Made by a program: the position numbers and the translations under genes. A model generated the notes under the pieces. That model searched no databases, had not been told where the DNA came from, and worked only from the letters and a program-made list of their open reading frames with translations. 64,000 bases of DNA from Salinimonas marina (GTDB lineage: Bacteria; Pseudomonadota; Gammaproteobacteria; Enterobacterales; Alteromonadaceae): contig NZ_CP064795.1 in assembly GCF_015644725.1 (NCBI RefSeq), forward strand, positions 1,238,501-1,302,500, written 5' to 3'. Positions 9,700 through 19,727 of this stretch are shown piece after piece; the stretch's first letter is position 1; the number at the start of each line of letters is the position of its first letter.

Positions 9700-10829
9700 T
9701 GCAGGCCCTGAACACTCTTAGTACCCCAGCTTGTATAATCGATGAGCCAAAGTTAATAGCTAATGCCCGGCGTGTGGCACAACAATGTGAGGCGCAGGGT
9801 GTAGCCTTACGACCGCATATAAAAACCCTGAAGTCGCTTGAGGCGGCGGCAATTTATGCGCCGTTACCGATGCCTATCACCGTTTCAACCCTGGCCGAGG
9901 CCCGGGCATTTGCTGAGGCCGGGTATCAGGATATTCTTTATGCGGTGGGGTTAAGTCCCAATAAATTTGCCCAAGTCAACGCGCTGTTAAACGATGCGGT
10001 CACGCTAACGGTGGTCATAGACAGTACCGATGCTGCAGCACAGCTGTGTGACCAGGCCCATCAACTTGACCATCCGCTGAGGGTGGCGATTGAAATTGAT
10101 GTTGATGGACAGCGCGCCGGCGTAGCCGCGATTGATGAGTCGCTAATCGCCATTGCCGCTAAAGTCGCCACCACCCCGTCGCTGACCTTCGCCGGAGTGA
10201 TGGGCCATGCCGGGGCGTCGTATGGATGTTTTGATGCGGTCTCACGAGACCAAATGGCTCAACAGGAATGTCAGCAGGTCTTGCTGGCAGCAAAAAATCT
10301 GGCGGATGCAGGCTATCCCTGCACCATGATATCGGCCGGCTCTACGCCCACTGTGCTGGCAAGCGCCAGTCGCGAAGGCCTGAGCGAGATGCGCGCCGGT
10401 GTTTATGCCACTTTCGATTTGGTCATGGCGGGGCTAGGGGTGTGCGCTTATTCTGATATCGCGTTAAGCGTACTCACCTGTGTCATTGGTCATCAGAAAG
10501 ATAAGCACTGGGTGTTGATAGATGCTGGCTGGATGGCCTTATCACGAGACACCGGAACCCAGAATCATCCCCTTGATTGTGGTTATGGTCTGGTGTGTGA
10601 TGAACAAGGCAAGATTCTTGAAGGGTGGTATGTTGCCCATACTAATCAGGAGCACGGCGTTGTTAAGCATCGGGATGGTCGGACGCCAGACGAGAGTTTT
10701 GCCTATGGCACCATGTTACGTATTCTGCCCGTGCATGCCTGTGCTACTGCGGCTCAGTACCACAGCTATCACGTGACGCAGGATAATGAACATACCCATG
10801 CAAGCTGGCCACGTATCAACGGCTGGTAG
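9699..10829 (+). CDS. DSD1-like PLP enzyme (D-serine dehydratase / D-threonine aldolase family)
   Basis: Fold-type III PLP enzyme, 376 aa. The N-terminal alanine-racemase-like barrel starts with LSTPACIIDEPKLIANA, and RPHIKTLKS holds the PLP-binding Lys (about residue 47). GVMGHAGASY and ISAGSTPT form the phosphate-binding part. The C-terminal domain ends with LRILPVHACATAAQY, whose His and Cys match the metal site of eukaryotic DSD1. The exact reaction (D-serine dehydration or D-threonine cleavage) cannot be told from sequence. Translationally coupled to the MAPEG gene, with a shared terminator downstream. Confidence 0.85.
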   Translation: MQALNTLSTPACIIDEPKLIANARRVAQQCEAQGVALRPHIKTLKSLEAAAIYAPLPMPITVSTLAEARAFAEAGYQDILYAVGLSPNKFAQVNALLNDAVTLTVVIDSTDAAAQLCDQAHQLDHPLRVAIEIDVDGQRAGVAAIDESLIAIAAKVATTPSLTFAGVMGHAGASYGCFDAVSRDQMAQQECQQVLLAAKNLADAGYPCTMISAGSTPTVLASASREGLSEMRAGVYATFDLVMAGLGVCAYSDIALSVLTCVIGHQKDKHWVLIDAGWMALSRDTGTQNHPLDCGYGLVCDEQGKILEGWYVAHTNQEHGVVKHRDGRTPDESFAYGTMLRILPVHACATAAQYHSYHVTQDNEHTHASWPRINGW

Positions 10830-10833
10830 CCAC

Positions 10834-10863
10834 AAAAATGCCCGCTAAATAGCGGGCATTTTT
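10834..10863. terminator. Bidirectional terminator between convergent genes
   Basis: A long perfect stem AAAAATGCCCGCT / AGCGGGCATTTTT with a short loop has A- and T-runs on both sides. It can stop both the rightward DSD1-like gene and the leftward TonB receptor gene. Confidence 0.92.
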
Positions 10864-10879
10864 AATTCATCTGGGAGGC

Positions 10880-13476
10880 TTAAAAGCGGAAGGTAGCTTT
10901 GGTATAGATAAAGCGGCCTCGCGGGTTATGCACGCCGCCAACATACCCGTACAAATCACTATCGCCGTTACCGATGGCAAACGGCGGCTCTTCGTCCAGT
11001 AAGTTATTAACACCAAGCACCAGGCGCAGAGTATCAGAAACATTATAGCCACCCTGAAGGTCGACCAGGAACTGAGAATCTACGGTTCTGGAGGTGTTAT
11101 CTTCAAAATCCAGTACTCCGTCAAAATTGATATCCGGAGTATCCTCAAACTCGCCAATATAGCTGATGTTCAGGTTAGCATCAAAAGCGCCTAGCATCCA
11201 GGTAGTGCCGAATAACCAGCGATGTTCCGGATAGCCATACTCACCGGTGTAATCCAGGTTGTCTTTTTCAAATTCATTTAGATAAGACCAGTCCAGATTA
11301 AATTTCACTTCACCGTACTCATTCAGGGCCAGCATGTAGTTGGCACTGAAATCGACCCCGGAGGCTTCCTGAGAAGAAACATTCTGGTAAGTGTTGAAGA
11401 TTTTTTGGATGGTGCCCAGTGATTCACCAGACTGAGGTGGCAGACGCACACAGATTTCACTGTTTTGATCGTTACATTCAGCTTCATAGACTAAGCCAAA
11501 TTGCTGCTCGTCAATCTTGTTGTCCTGCGTGATGCTCCACACATCAACACTTAAGCCAAGCTCCTGGAATGGCGCGTAAATAACACCAACATTCCACGAT
11601 TCAGATTCTTCTGCTTCAAGACCTGGGTTACCGGAAAACTGAATATTGTAGTCCAGTGATTCGCAATCCAGCCCGGTGGCTTCGCAGCGATACTGGTCCA
11701 CAAAGAATACGCTTTTTTCCGAGGGCCAAGGCCAACCTGAGCCAGTGACGGTGCCCGAAAGCCTTGTGCCCAGGAACCACGTACAGTGACTTGATCCGAC
11801 GGCGCCCAGCGCAAGGCGATTTTGGGATTTGTGGTGCTTCCGAAATCGCTGTAATGGTCGTACCGCCCGGCCAGTTGTAGCTCTAACTGTTCGGCCAGAG
11901 GAATTGATAACTCAAGATAGGCGGCGTATTGGTCCCGCTCAGCCTGAGCCGATACTGATTCGGTACCAAAGATCAAACCACGCTGGAACTGAATATCCGG
12001 AATATCAGAGACTTCTTCTTCCCGATACTCCACACCGGCAGCCATCATGACCACATCATCACCAAAATCAAAAGCTTCACCGGTAATGTGGGCATCGACA
12101 CTGGTCATGCGCGACTCACCGCGGCGAACCAGGCTGGTGGTAATGTTGTCGATGACATTTTGGGGGTTGGTAACACCACCAAACGGGTTATAGTTACCCG
12201 CATCAATCTCTTGCTGCAGCCAGTCTACCCGAACCCATCCCTGAGACTGATCGCCGCTTTGTTCTGATTTGCTGCGACCTTTCTGCACCGAGGCTTCCCA
12301 GTCGTAGTCCATAAATTCGCCACGCAAACCGGCCACCATCCGCAAGGTGTCGGTAGAAATATCCCAGCGACGCGGACCGGCGTCCACCGGACGATAACGG
12401 CCAATCTCAATATCCTGCCCAAATGGGTTGTCAGGATGACTACCGGGAACCGTAAGCCCGGCATCTTCATCTAACGGCGTAGCTGCACCGCCGGCTTCAG
12501 AGGTGTTATGCTGAACCGCAAGCTCCATAAAGGCGGTTAATTCGTCATCCAGTTTGTAATCAAACTGACCAATCATTCCCACCCGTTCTGCCGCCGGAAT
12601 AGTTAACCCAAACGGGCCATAGTCGAACAGACAACTGCCCGACGCAGTGGCTTGATCGGCAGGACAATCGGGATCGATGGTTTTTTCACCATCTACATAG
12701 AAGTAACCCGGATAACCTCGTGAGGAGCGAAAATCATTACCGCCGTAGGGGGTTTGATTGGCCGTCCCAAAGCGACCCATTTCATCGGCGCCTAAACGAC
12801 TGTTTTTAAAATAATCAAGAATTACCGTCGAGCTGCTTTTGGCTGATTGAGCACCCCAGACCATGTTCGCGGTGGTTTCGTCGTAGCTGGCGTCGCCATC
12901 GGTGCCGCCATAGCCGACATTGATCTCAAGACCTTCAAAATCTTTACGTAAAATAACATTCACTACCCCGGCGACGGCATCAGAACCATAAATTGCCGAT
13001 GCACCGTCTTTCAGGATATCAATTCGTTCAATAGCAGAAACGGGAATGGAGTTAATATCCACAAATGAATTCGTGATACTTTCGGCAAACGCGCTGATGG
13101 CCACCCGGCGGCCGTTGATAAGTACCAATGTGGCGTCCGGTCCCATGCCTCGAAGAGAAACCGCTGCCGCTCCGTTAGCCGTAGAGTCCTGGCTGTTTCC
13201 GCGGGTTGAAAAAGTACCGGCGCCGGTAGAAGGCATGCGCTCAAGAAGTTGCTGAAGATTTTCATAGCCCATGCCTTCAATCATAGAGGCATCGATACTT
13301 TGAATAGGTGAGGGGCCTTCCATATCGGTGCGCTTGATACGAGAACCGGTTACCGCAATACGTTCAACATCGGAAGCGGTTTGGTCATCTTGTTGTGCAT
13401 GCACAACCGGCGCTGAGGACATTCCCAGTAACGCCAGACTTACCGCCAAAGCGCTACGTTTAACACCTTGTTTCAT
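10880..13476 (-). CDS. TonB-dependent outer-membrane receptor 1, one frameshift
   Basis: Outer-membrane active transporter. The start at 13476 (MKQGVKRSALAVSLALLGM) gives a signal peptide cut near VVHAQ. The plug domain shows ERIAVTGSRIKR, LQQLLERMPSTG, VSLRGMGPDATLVLINGRRV and ERIDILKDGASAIYGSDAVAGVVNVI. The barrel ends in the expected aromatic ...RFIYTKATFRF. The frame breaks in the G-run 11723-11725 (C-run on the coding strand); restoring one base joins SLAQVGLGP to SEKSVFFVDQYRC and gives about 865 aa. Ligand unknown; this subtype is common for oligosaccharide or peptide uptake in Alteromonadales. Confidence 0.87.
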
Positions 13477-13677
13477 ATGTATTTCCTTAATGATGTAGTT
13501 GTGGGTAGCGAATGCTACGGCACAATAAATAGCACTTTTATAAGGTCTAATGCAATCATGGAAATTCACTAATGCGTAACAAGTCGTGTAAATTTTTATA
13601 ACCAAAGCCGGCGAGCGCGTAGCGATAGCGTAGTGTGCATAAGGGATTGAAAGAATTGGAAATGCTAAATTATGGAC

Positions 13678-13706
13678 AAAAAAAAGCGGACCAGGACTGG
13701 TCCGCT
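13678..13706 (-). terminator. Terminator of TonB receptor 2
   Basis: Read leftward: a 10-bp perfect stem AGCGGACCAG / CTGGTCCGCT with a 2-nt loop followed by eight T. It lies just after the receptor 2 stop. Confidence 0.88.
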
Positions 13707-13713
13707 GTGTCAG

Positions 13714-16334
13714 TTAAAATCGGTAAGTCAGCTCACCGTAGACATACCGTCCCTGAAATCCATAAGGGGAAAAGTTAGGGTAGGGTATAACATAGTCAAA
13801 CTGGCCGACATTCGGGGCATCGGTGATGACCGCCGACTGTGGGTAGGTGTCAAACAGGTTATTCACGCCGATGTTCAGCTCCAAATCATCGCTCAGGTAG
13901 TAGCCTGCTTCTACATCGACAATAAAGGCAGTATCCACAGTAACATCGCCGGTTTGTGTGCTACCAGGCTGGGTGACTTCACCAAAATAGTTACCCCGAA
14001 GCATCAACGATAAATCTTCGCCCTGCCAGTTTGCTGTGGCATTTGCTTTAACCCGGGGGCGGCATTTTCCAGGCGAGCGCGCTCGCGCCGGGCAAACAGG
14101 GTTTCTGGTGCAAACAAATCGCTGGGGCCGGCACTAGCCACCACGCCGCTCACATCGGTTTCATTGTAGTTAGCACCAACAGAAAGATTTAGTATGCCAG
14201 AAGCCACATCATCAATGCTGTAGTTAGCCACCACATCCACACCTTCGGTCCGGCTGTTAACGCCATTGATGAAAAAGCGCACCGCACCCACACCTTCAAT
14301 GTTGTTTTCACTGAATACCTGCTGTACCACAGCAGCCTCATCCGCATCATTGCCTAATGTTTCTGACAATACGATGCGATCGTCAATATCAATACGATAG
14401 GCATCAGCAGTAATGGTGAGATTATCAATCACGGTCCAGGTGAAGCCGACACTGACGTTGGTCGACTCTTCAGCTTCAAGCTGACTGCCACCTAAGGCCA
14501 TGGCAGCCGGGCTGGTGGCCGAGATAGTGCCAATTTCCAATGCTTCACCATTGATAAAGTTGGTACTTACCGATGTGTAAAACTGTTGCTGAAGTGACGG
14601 CGCCCGAAAACCGGTACTCACAGAGCTGCGCACAGAAAACGAATCGCTAAAGGTGTAGCGGGTCGCTATTTTGCCATTGGAGGTAGACCCAAAATCTGAG
14701 TAATCTTCATATCTTCCAGCCAGAGTAACATTCCAGCGTTGGGTGATATCAGCGTCTAAATCTACATAAAATGCATAGCTGTGGCGATCTTCATCTACCT
14801 CAGCGGCATCTGAAAAATACAACGCGCCCTGTGCAAACAGCCGATCAGACTGGTATACCGGGTTGCCATTTTCGTCAAACACTGGCTCACCATTGTCGCC
14901 AGTGGCCTGAATATTGGTATAGGCGGCTTCATCGCCGGCGCTGATTTCAAACTCATCCAATCGGTATTCTGCACCGATGGCAAACGACAAAGGTGAAAAC
15001 AGAGTATCAATATCTAAAAAGCGGGAGGCATCAAAATTTACCGTGGTTTGCTGATTGGCCAGCTGGCCACCATAAAAACTAGTGGGGGTCTGCTGCAAAA
15101 ACGTCGGGTTTGCCGTATTAAACGTGGTGTAATCCACTTCGTTGCTACCGGTTACCACACTGGCATTATAATCCCAGTTTTCGGTGCTGCCTTTAATCCC
15201 GGTTAATACCGACCAGTCCTGAATTTCGGCGCGAATTTGTGGGGTAAAACCATCCGGATAAATATTTTGAATAAAGAAACCTTCATCCGCAGCTTCACGG
15301 AAAAACGCACCGGATATGCTTTCTTTATCCTGAAAGGAAAGGGTTGAATACAACTGGACATTATTGTCCAGATAATACCCGGCGTTGGCCAGCAGGGTAT
15401 AGGATTCTGAATCCGGCGCACCGAAATTAAAGCGGTTTCTGTCGACCGATAATTCACGCTCATCAAAGGTGCCGTCTGCATTTCTTGGGTAGGTATCGCC
15501 ATCATCATACCCACCGCGATTCGTGCGGTTTGCATTGGCGATTTCACCGGTGAAATTTACAAAGCCATCATCGCCTATGGCCAGCCCGAAATTGGCTGCC
15601 AGGTTTATGTTTTCCCCATCATTGCGGTGAATATCATCGCCGTAGACACCGGTAACCCGGTTACTGCCATTTTCGTTCGGGATAATATTACCCTGGTCGT
15701 CAACTTGTATGCCGAGAAGCTCGGGCACGCCATCAAGTTCGGTAAAGTAGCTACCGCCTGACACCGATACCATGCCACCCTCAGCCGCATCTTTGGTGAT
15801 GATATTAATCACCCCGGCAATGGCGTCGGAGCCATACTGGGCAGCGGCGCCATCCCGCAGTATTTCAATACGTTTGATGGCAGCAGAAGGTATGGCGTTT
15901 AAATCCACAGACACCGAGCCACGGCCAGTAGAGCCATTCAGATTTAACAGGGCGCTGCTATGAAAGCGGCGACCATTAAGCAATACCAGAGTCTGATCCG
16001 GTGCCAGCCCACGCAGCGACGCCGGCTTAATGTGCTCGGTACCATCTACCAAAGACGGCTGGTAAAAATTAAAACTTGGCACCACATTTTGCAGTTGGCG
16101 GCTGATGTCATTAAAACCGCCGGCCCCAAGGGTTTCCTCGTCTATCAGATCAACCGGCACATTACTTTGTACCACGGAGCGGCCTGGGCGACGTGATCCC
16201 AGGATCAGAATTTGTTCAGCTTCCTGCTCTGCCGAGTCAGGACTGCCTGGTGTATTTTCCTGGGCATACGCACCAGGAAGAAAGCTGGCCGCCATAAGTG
16301 TGGCAGCGATGGGAGAAAGTGTGAATGCTTTCAT
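13714..16334 (-). CDS. TonB-dependent outer-membrane receptor 2, one frameshift
   Basis: Second receptor of the same broad class as its neighbour but clearly diverged. Signal peptide MKAFTLSPIAATLMAASFLPGAYAQ; plug with LILGSRRPGRSV, SLRGLAPDQTLVLLNGRR and KRIEILRDGAAAQYGSDAIAGVINI; barrel with RYEDYSDFGSTSNGKIATRY and the terminal GRYVYGELTYRF. The frame breaks in the G-run 14055-14059; adding one base joins RLENAAP to RVKANATANWQGEDLSLMLRG, giving about 873 aa. A GAGGAT ribosome site lies before the ATG. The two receptors lie head to tail with separate terminators. Ligand unknown. Confidence 0.87.
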
Positions 16335-16622
16335 GTGTGTTCATCCTCAGTGATAACAATGATGCAGAAGTTCTGTGAAATGGCATTTGTTATAGCTGTA
16401 ATGACCGGCACTTCTTATGGATGAGGCTTAATCGTTACAGAAGGCGCGATGTTACCAAACTCACCGCGGCGGGAAAGCAAAATACTTACGTTTTAAATAC
16501 CAAAAAAGATGAATAAATAACAAAGCGTTCTGTTGGTGTTGACGGTATCAGAGTCAATTACCCCCATAGCTTTGACTAGTTATTGTAAAGGCATGGGGGG
16601 GCGGGGCGCACGGGTGGCTGAT

Positions 16623-17588
16623 CTAAAATGCGCTCATTAGCAGGTAGCCGACATAGCCAATAAACACGGCTAACAGCAATGCACCTTCCCAGCGATTAAT
16701 CCGGCCGACCTTTTTGATGCCTGCGCCCAGAATAACCAGGGCTAATGTTAAACAAAACATCAGTGACCAGTCACGACTCAGTATTACCGTATCAACCGCC
16801 ATCGGTTTGATGACTACCGCCAGGCCAACTACGGCCAGGGTATTGAATAAGTTAGAACCGATGATATTGCCCAGGGCGATATCATGTTCGCCTTTTTTCA
16901 CCGCGATGAGCGAGGAGGCCAGTTCGGGTAATGAGGTGCCAACAGCGACGATGGTTAAACCAATGACCAGGTCACTGACCCCCAAACTTTCGGCAATGTA
17001 CACGGCGCCGTAAACCAGCCAGCGCGATGCCAGAATAAGCAGTAACAAGCCCAGCACCAGCCAGCCCCAGGCTTGTTTTTGGCTCATGGCGTAGGAATCG
17101 GGCTCGGCGGTCGTTTGGGTGCCAGGAGTGGCAGCATCTGAGTGCATGCTCTGCCGCACAGACCAGCCAGTCAATAACGCAAACACCGTCAGAAGTGTCC
17201 AGCCATCGACACGGCTGAGGTAATGATCAAACAGTTGCCAGCCCGCTAACAGCGTGATCGCGAGTAATACCGGCAGTTCCTTTCTAAGTACCTGTGAATG
17301 CACCCTGATAGGACTCAGCAAAGCGACTAACCCTATAATTAAGGCAATATTGGTGATATTAGAGCCGTACGCATTGCCCAACGCCAGAGCCGGATTATCA
17401 TCAATGGCAGCCATTGCCGACACCACCATTTCCGGGGCTGAGGTGCCAAACCCCACAATCACCATGCCGACCAGCAGCGGTGGCATACCGGCGTTACGCG
17501 CGGTTACCGCCGCGCCTTCTACAAACTTATCGGCACTCCACACTAACAACACCAAACCAAACACCACCGCTAATATGGCCAGTAACAT
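16623..17588 (-). CDS. yrbG: Calcium/sodium exchanger, YrbG-type (CaCA family)
   Basis: Inner-membrane cation antiporter of 321 aa with about ten spans. Two internal repeats each carry the alpha motif: GFGTSAPEMVVSAMAA with GNAYGSNITNIALIIG in the first half and AVGTSLPELASSLIAVKKGEHDIALGNIIGSNLFN-like sequence (both Glu residues present) in the second. Length is that of E. coli YrbG (325 aa). It stands alone between the TonB receptors and the heat-shock genes. Confidence 0.93.
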   Translation of the reverse strand: MLLAILAVVFGLVLLVWSADKFVEGAAVTARNAGMPPLLVGMVIVGFGTSAPEMVVSAMAAIDDNPALALGNAYGSNITNIALIIGLVALLSPIRVHSQVLRKELPVLLAITLLAGWQLFDHYLSRVDGWTLLTVFALLTGWSVRQSMHSDAATPGTQTTAEPDSYAMSQKQAWGWLVLGLLLLILASRWLVYGAVYIAESLGVSDLVIGLTIVAVGTSLPELASSLIAVKKGEHDIALGNIIGSNLFNTLAVVGLAVVIKPMAVDTVILSRDWSLMFCLTLALVILGAGIKKVGRINRWEGALLLAVFIGYVGYLLMSAF

Positions 17589-17950
17589 GCTTTTGGTTCC
17601 TACGTTGCAAGCTTAAACCTGATGTTTAGCAAATTGTCAGGACAGGCTTTAAAAAAAGGTGGCCGCCCGGGCAATCCATCGCCACTGTACCAATAGTATG
17701 GCTTTGCCGCAACTTGCGGTTATACATAGTGGTCTTATAAACCATAATGAATTACGAAGAAACAACATCATTGGGCCGAGCGGCATGGGAATATTTGTAA
17801 TAAAGGTCGTAAATCGATAATGATCAGGTCGGGGATGCCTGATATAGACCGTAAGATGACCATACTGTGACTGCAACGTGCCAGGGGGATTCCCATCCTG
17901 CTATAGGACAAAACGGTGGGGCAACAGGTTTTTGACCCGCATTGGGCAAT
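17589..17950. other. Non-coding stretch upstream of the exchanger gene
   Basis: About 360 nt between the exchanger start and the heat-shock terminator. A 75-codon frame on the minus strand (17649-17876) lacks a ribosome site and has no coding-like composition. I see no RNA gene. Confidence 0.5.
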
Positions 17951-17976
17951 AAAAAGCCCTCTTAGTCTTAGAGGGC
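17951..17976 (-). terminator. Terminator of the small heat-shock gene cluster
   Basis: Read leftward: stem GCCCTCT / AGAGGGC with a 7-nt loop followed by five T. It lies 46 nt after the last hsp20 stop. Confidence 0.85.
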
Positions 17977-18022
17977 AAAAGTGGCCAGGGAGCCTGAATA
18001 TGTTCTACCTCAATTGCTAAAA

Positions 18023-18463
18023 CTAGCTGTTAGGATGACCGATAGGAATTTGCTGAGGCTGCTTAGCTTCGGGCAGCACTCGCTTTAAATCGATATGCAG
18101 CAAACCATTACTGAGTTCGGCGCCCTGAACGTTAACATAATCGCCAAGCTGGAATTTGCGTTTAAAATTACGGGGCGAAATACCCTTGTGTAAATACCGG
18201 GGCGTTGCCTGGCTATCGGCATTATCAGTGGGCAGTTTGCCTTCTACCAGCAGCGTATTCTCTCGGGTCTCAAGGGTTAAATTATCCTGGGTAAAGCCTG
18301 CTGCCGCCATTGAAATACGGTAGGAGTCTTCCCCCAGCACTTCAATATTGTAGGGCGGATAAGTACTTTGATTATCGGAACTGTTGGCTGCATCAATTAA
18401 AGAAGCCAGACGATCAGAGCCGATGAATGAACGATATAGTGGGGATAAATCAATGTTGCGCAT
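18023..18463 (-). CDS. ibpA: IbpA-like small heat-shock protein, copy 3 (distal)
   Basis: Hsp20/alpha-crystallin holdase, 146 aa from MRNIDLSPLYRSFIGSDR. The alpha-crystallin domain runs from YPPYNIEV to the end; the C-terminal I-X-I oligomerisation motif is IPI. It is the most diverged of the three tandem copies: after residue 50 it has TQDNLTLETRENTLLVEG and KLPTDNADSQATPRY in place of the near-identical residues of the other two. The start at 18463 is chosen over the in-frame ATG at 18469 because AAGGA is properly spaced only from 18463. A thermometer-like hairpin covers its ribosome site. Confidence 0.93.
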   Translation of the reverse strand: MRNIDLSPLYRSFIGSDRLASLIDAANSSDNQSTYPPYNIEVLGEDSYRISMAAAGFTQDNLTLETRENTLLVEGKLPTDNADSQATPRYLHKGISPRNFKRKFQLGDYVNVQGAELSNGLLHIDLKRVLPEAKQPQQIPIGHPNS

Positions 18464-18466
18464 TTT

Positions 18467-18489
18467 CATATCCTTTATTAAGCAATATG
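18467..18489 (-). promoter_or_regulatory. ROSE-like RNA thermometer hairpin, copy 3
   Basis: In the mRNA, CATATTGCT pairs with AGGATATG across a 6-nt loop, with one bulged G. The TTGCT / AGGA pairing with a bulged G is the hallmark of the last hairpin of ROSE thermometers in IbpA-type genes. It hides the Shine-Dalgarno bases just before the start codon. Confidence 0.65.
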
Positions 18490-18567
18490 TGATTGGGTGT
18501 CCTGGTAATCCAGCAACACACTGTTTGGGCCCGTTTTTGACCGGGCCCACTTAAAACCTGCTACAGG

Positions 18568-19020
18568 TTATTGGTCATTGTTGTTTTCAATCAAACGACT
18601 GCCGATTTCAATCCGGCGCGGTTTTTTCGCTTCCGGAATGTGGCGCTCCAGGTCGACATGCAATAAACCGTCGGCCAGATTCGCTCCCACTACTTTTACG
18701 TGGTCGCCTAACTGAAACTTCCGTTCAAAGTTCTTTTCAGAAATACCTTTGTGCAGGAACTTGCGTTCTTGTTGCTCAGTCGATTCAGGCTTTTTACCCT
18801 GAATACTTAAGGTATTATCCTGGGATTCGATGGTGATATCGTCTTGTCCGAATCCGGCCACTGCCATAGAAATTCGGTACTGGTCATCACCTAACAATTC
18901 AATATTGTAGGGCGGATAAGTACTTTGATTATCGGTACGGTTGGCTGCATCAATTAAAGAGGCCAGACGATCAGAGCCGATGAATGAACGATATAGTGGA
19001 GATAAATCAATGTTGCGCAT
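18568..19020 (-). CDS. ibpA: IbpA-like small heat-shock protein, copy 2 (middle)
   Basis: 150-aa Hsp20 protein from MRNIDLSPLYRSFIGSDR. It has the IbpA-specific NFERKFQLGDHVKV and the C-terminal EAKKPRRIEIGSRL, including I-X-I as IEI. It is almost identical to copy 1 upstream, differing at a few scattered residues, while its leader is almost identical to that of copy 3. It was therefore probably made by unequal exchange. Cytoplasmic holdase that binds unfolding proteins for DnaK/ClpB. Confidence 0.94.
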   Translation of the reverse strand: MRNIDLSPLYRSFIGSDRLASLIDAANRTDNQSTYPPYNIELLGDDQYRISMAVAGFGQDDITIESQDNTLSIQGKKPESTEQQERKFLHKGISEKNFERKFQLGDHVKVVGANLADGLLHVDLERHIPEAKKPRRIEIGSRLIENNNDQ

Positions 19021-19023
19021 TTT

Positions 19024-19046
19024 CATATCCTTTATTAAGCAATATG
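19024..19046 (-). promoter_or_regulatory. ROSE-like RNA thermometer hairpin, copy 2
   Basis: Base-for-base the same hairpin as the one before copy 3 (CATATTGCT / AGGATATG, 6-nt loop). Upstream in the same leader lie two more hairpins: CTGG/CCAG around 19060 and a strong GGGCCCG/CGGGCCC at about 19083-19104. This gives the multi-hairpin layout expected of a ROSE element. Confidence 0.65.
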
Positions 19047-19124
19047 TGATTGGGTGTCCTGGTAATCCAGCAACACAATATTTGGGCCCGTTTTTGACCG
19101 GGCCCACTTAAAACCTGCTACAGG

Positions 19125-19577
19125 TTATTGGTCGTTTTTGTTTTCAATCAAACGACTGCCGATTTCAATCCGGCGTGGTTTTTTCGCTTCCGGAATGTGG
19201 CGTTCCAGGTCGACATGCAATAAGCCGTCGGCCAGATTCGCTCCCATTACCTTAACGTGGTCGCCTAACTGAAACTTACGCTCAAAGTTCTTTTCAGAAA
19301 TACCTTTGTGCAGGAATTTTCGTTCTTCTTGCTCAGTCGATTCAGGCTTTTTACCCTGAATACTCAACGTATTATCCTGGGCTTCGATGGTGATATCATC
19401 CTGTCCAAATCCGGCCACGGCCATCGAAATTCGGTACTGGTCATCAGCTAACAATTCAATGTTATAGGGCGGATAAGTACTTTGATTATCGGTACGGTTG
19501 GCTGCATCAATTAAAGAAGCCAGACGGTCTGAACCAATAAAAGAACGGTAAAGTGGAGATAGATCGATAGTACGCAT
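19125..19577 (-). CDS. ibpA: IbpA-like small heat-shock protein, copy 1 (promoter-proximal)
   Basis: 150-aa Hsp20 protein starting MRTIDLSPLYRSFIGSDR at 19577. It has the alpha-crystallin core (YRISMAVAGFGQDDITIE, KGISEKNFERKFQLGDH) and the C-terminal IEI motif. It is the first gene of the three-gene cluster, downstream of a TTGAAA/TATATA promoter that also matches a heat-shock -35. Its leader differs from those of copies 2 and 3 except for the thermometer hairpin, which is kept. Confidence 0.94.
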   Translation of the reverse strand: MRTIDLSPLYRSFIGSDRLASLIDAANRTDNQSTYPPYNIELLADDQYRISMAVAGFGQDDITIEAQDNTLSIQGKKPESTEQEERKFLHKGISEKNFERKFQLGDHVKVMGANLADGLLHVDLERHIPEAKKPRRIEIGSRLIENKNDQ

Positions 19578-19580
19578 AGT

Positions 19581-19605
19581 CATATCCTCGATTAAAAGCA
19601 ATATG
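19581..19605 (-). promoter_or_regulatory. ROSE-like RNA thermometer hairpin, copy 1
   Basis: The same CATATTGCT / AGGATATG pairing with a bulged G, here across a different 8-nt loop. The arms are kept while loop and flanks differ from the other copies, which argues that the pairing itself is under selection. Confidence 0.65.
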
Positions 19606-19671
19606 GTTAAGTTATGCCCCGGCAGGCCGGCGGCGGTAGTGTCAACCCGCTCATGCGGCGTCGACAATACC

Positions 19672-19700
19672 TATATAGAATCATTCCAACTGTTTTCAAG
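19672..19700 (-). promoter_or_regulatory. Predicted promoter of the hsp20 cluster
   Basis: Read leftward: CTTGAAA (complement of 19694-19700) matches the sigma32 -35 element. TTGAAA with a 16-nt spacer and TATATA (complement of 19672-19677) also fits sigma70. A sigma32 -10 is only partly matched, so which factor reads it is open. Confidence 0.45.
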
Positions 19701-19727
19701 TACAAATTCTAAAAAAATTTGAAAAAA

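Noticed and set aside
17649..17876. 75-codon minus-strand frame
   Set aside because: No ribosome site, odd composition, no family resemblance; lies in a gene-free gap.
18515..18552. Strong GGGCCC hairpins between the hsp20 genes as terminators
   Set aside because: No T-run follows the stem in the direction of reading, so they are more likely part of the structured leaders.
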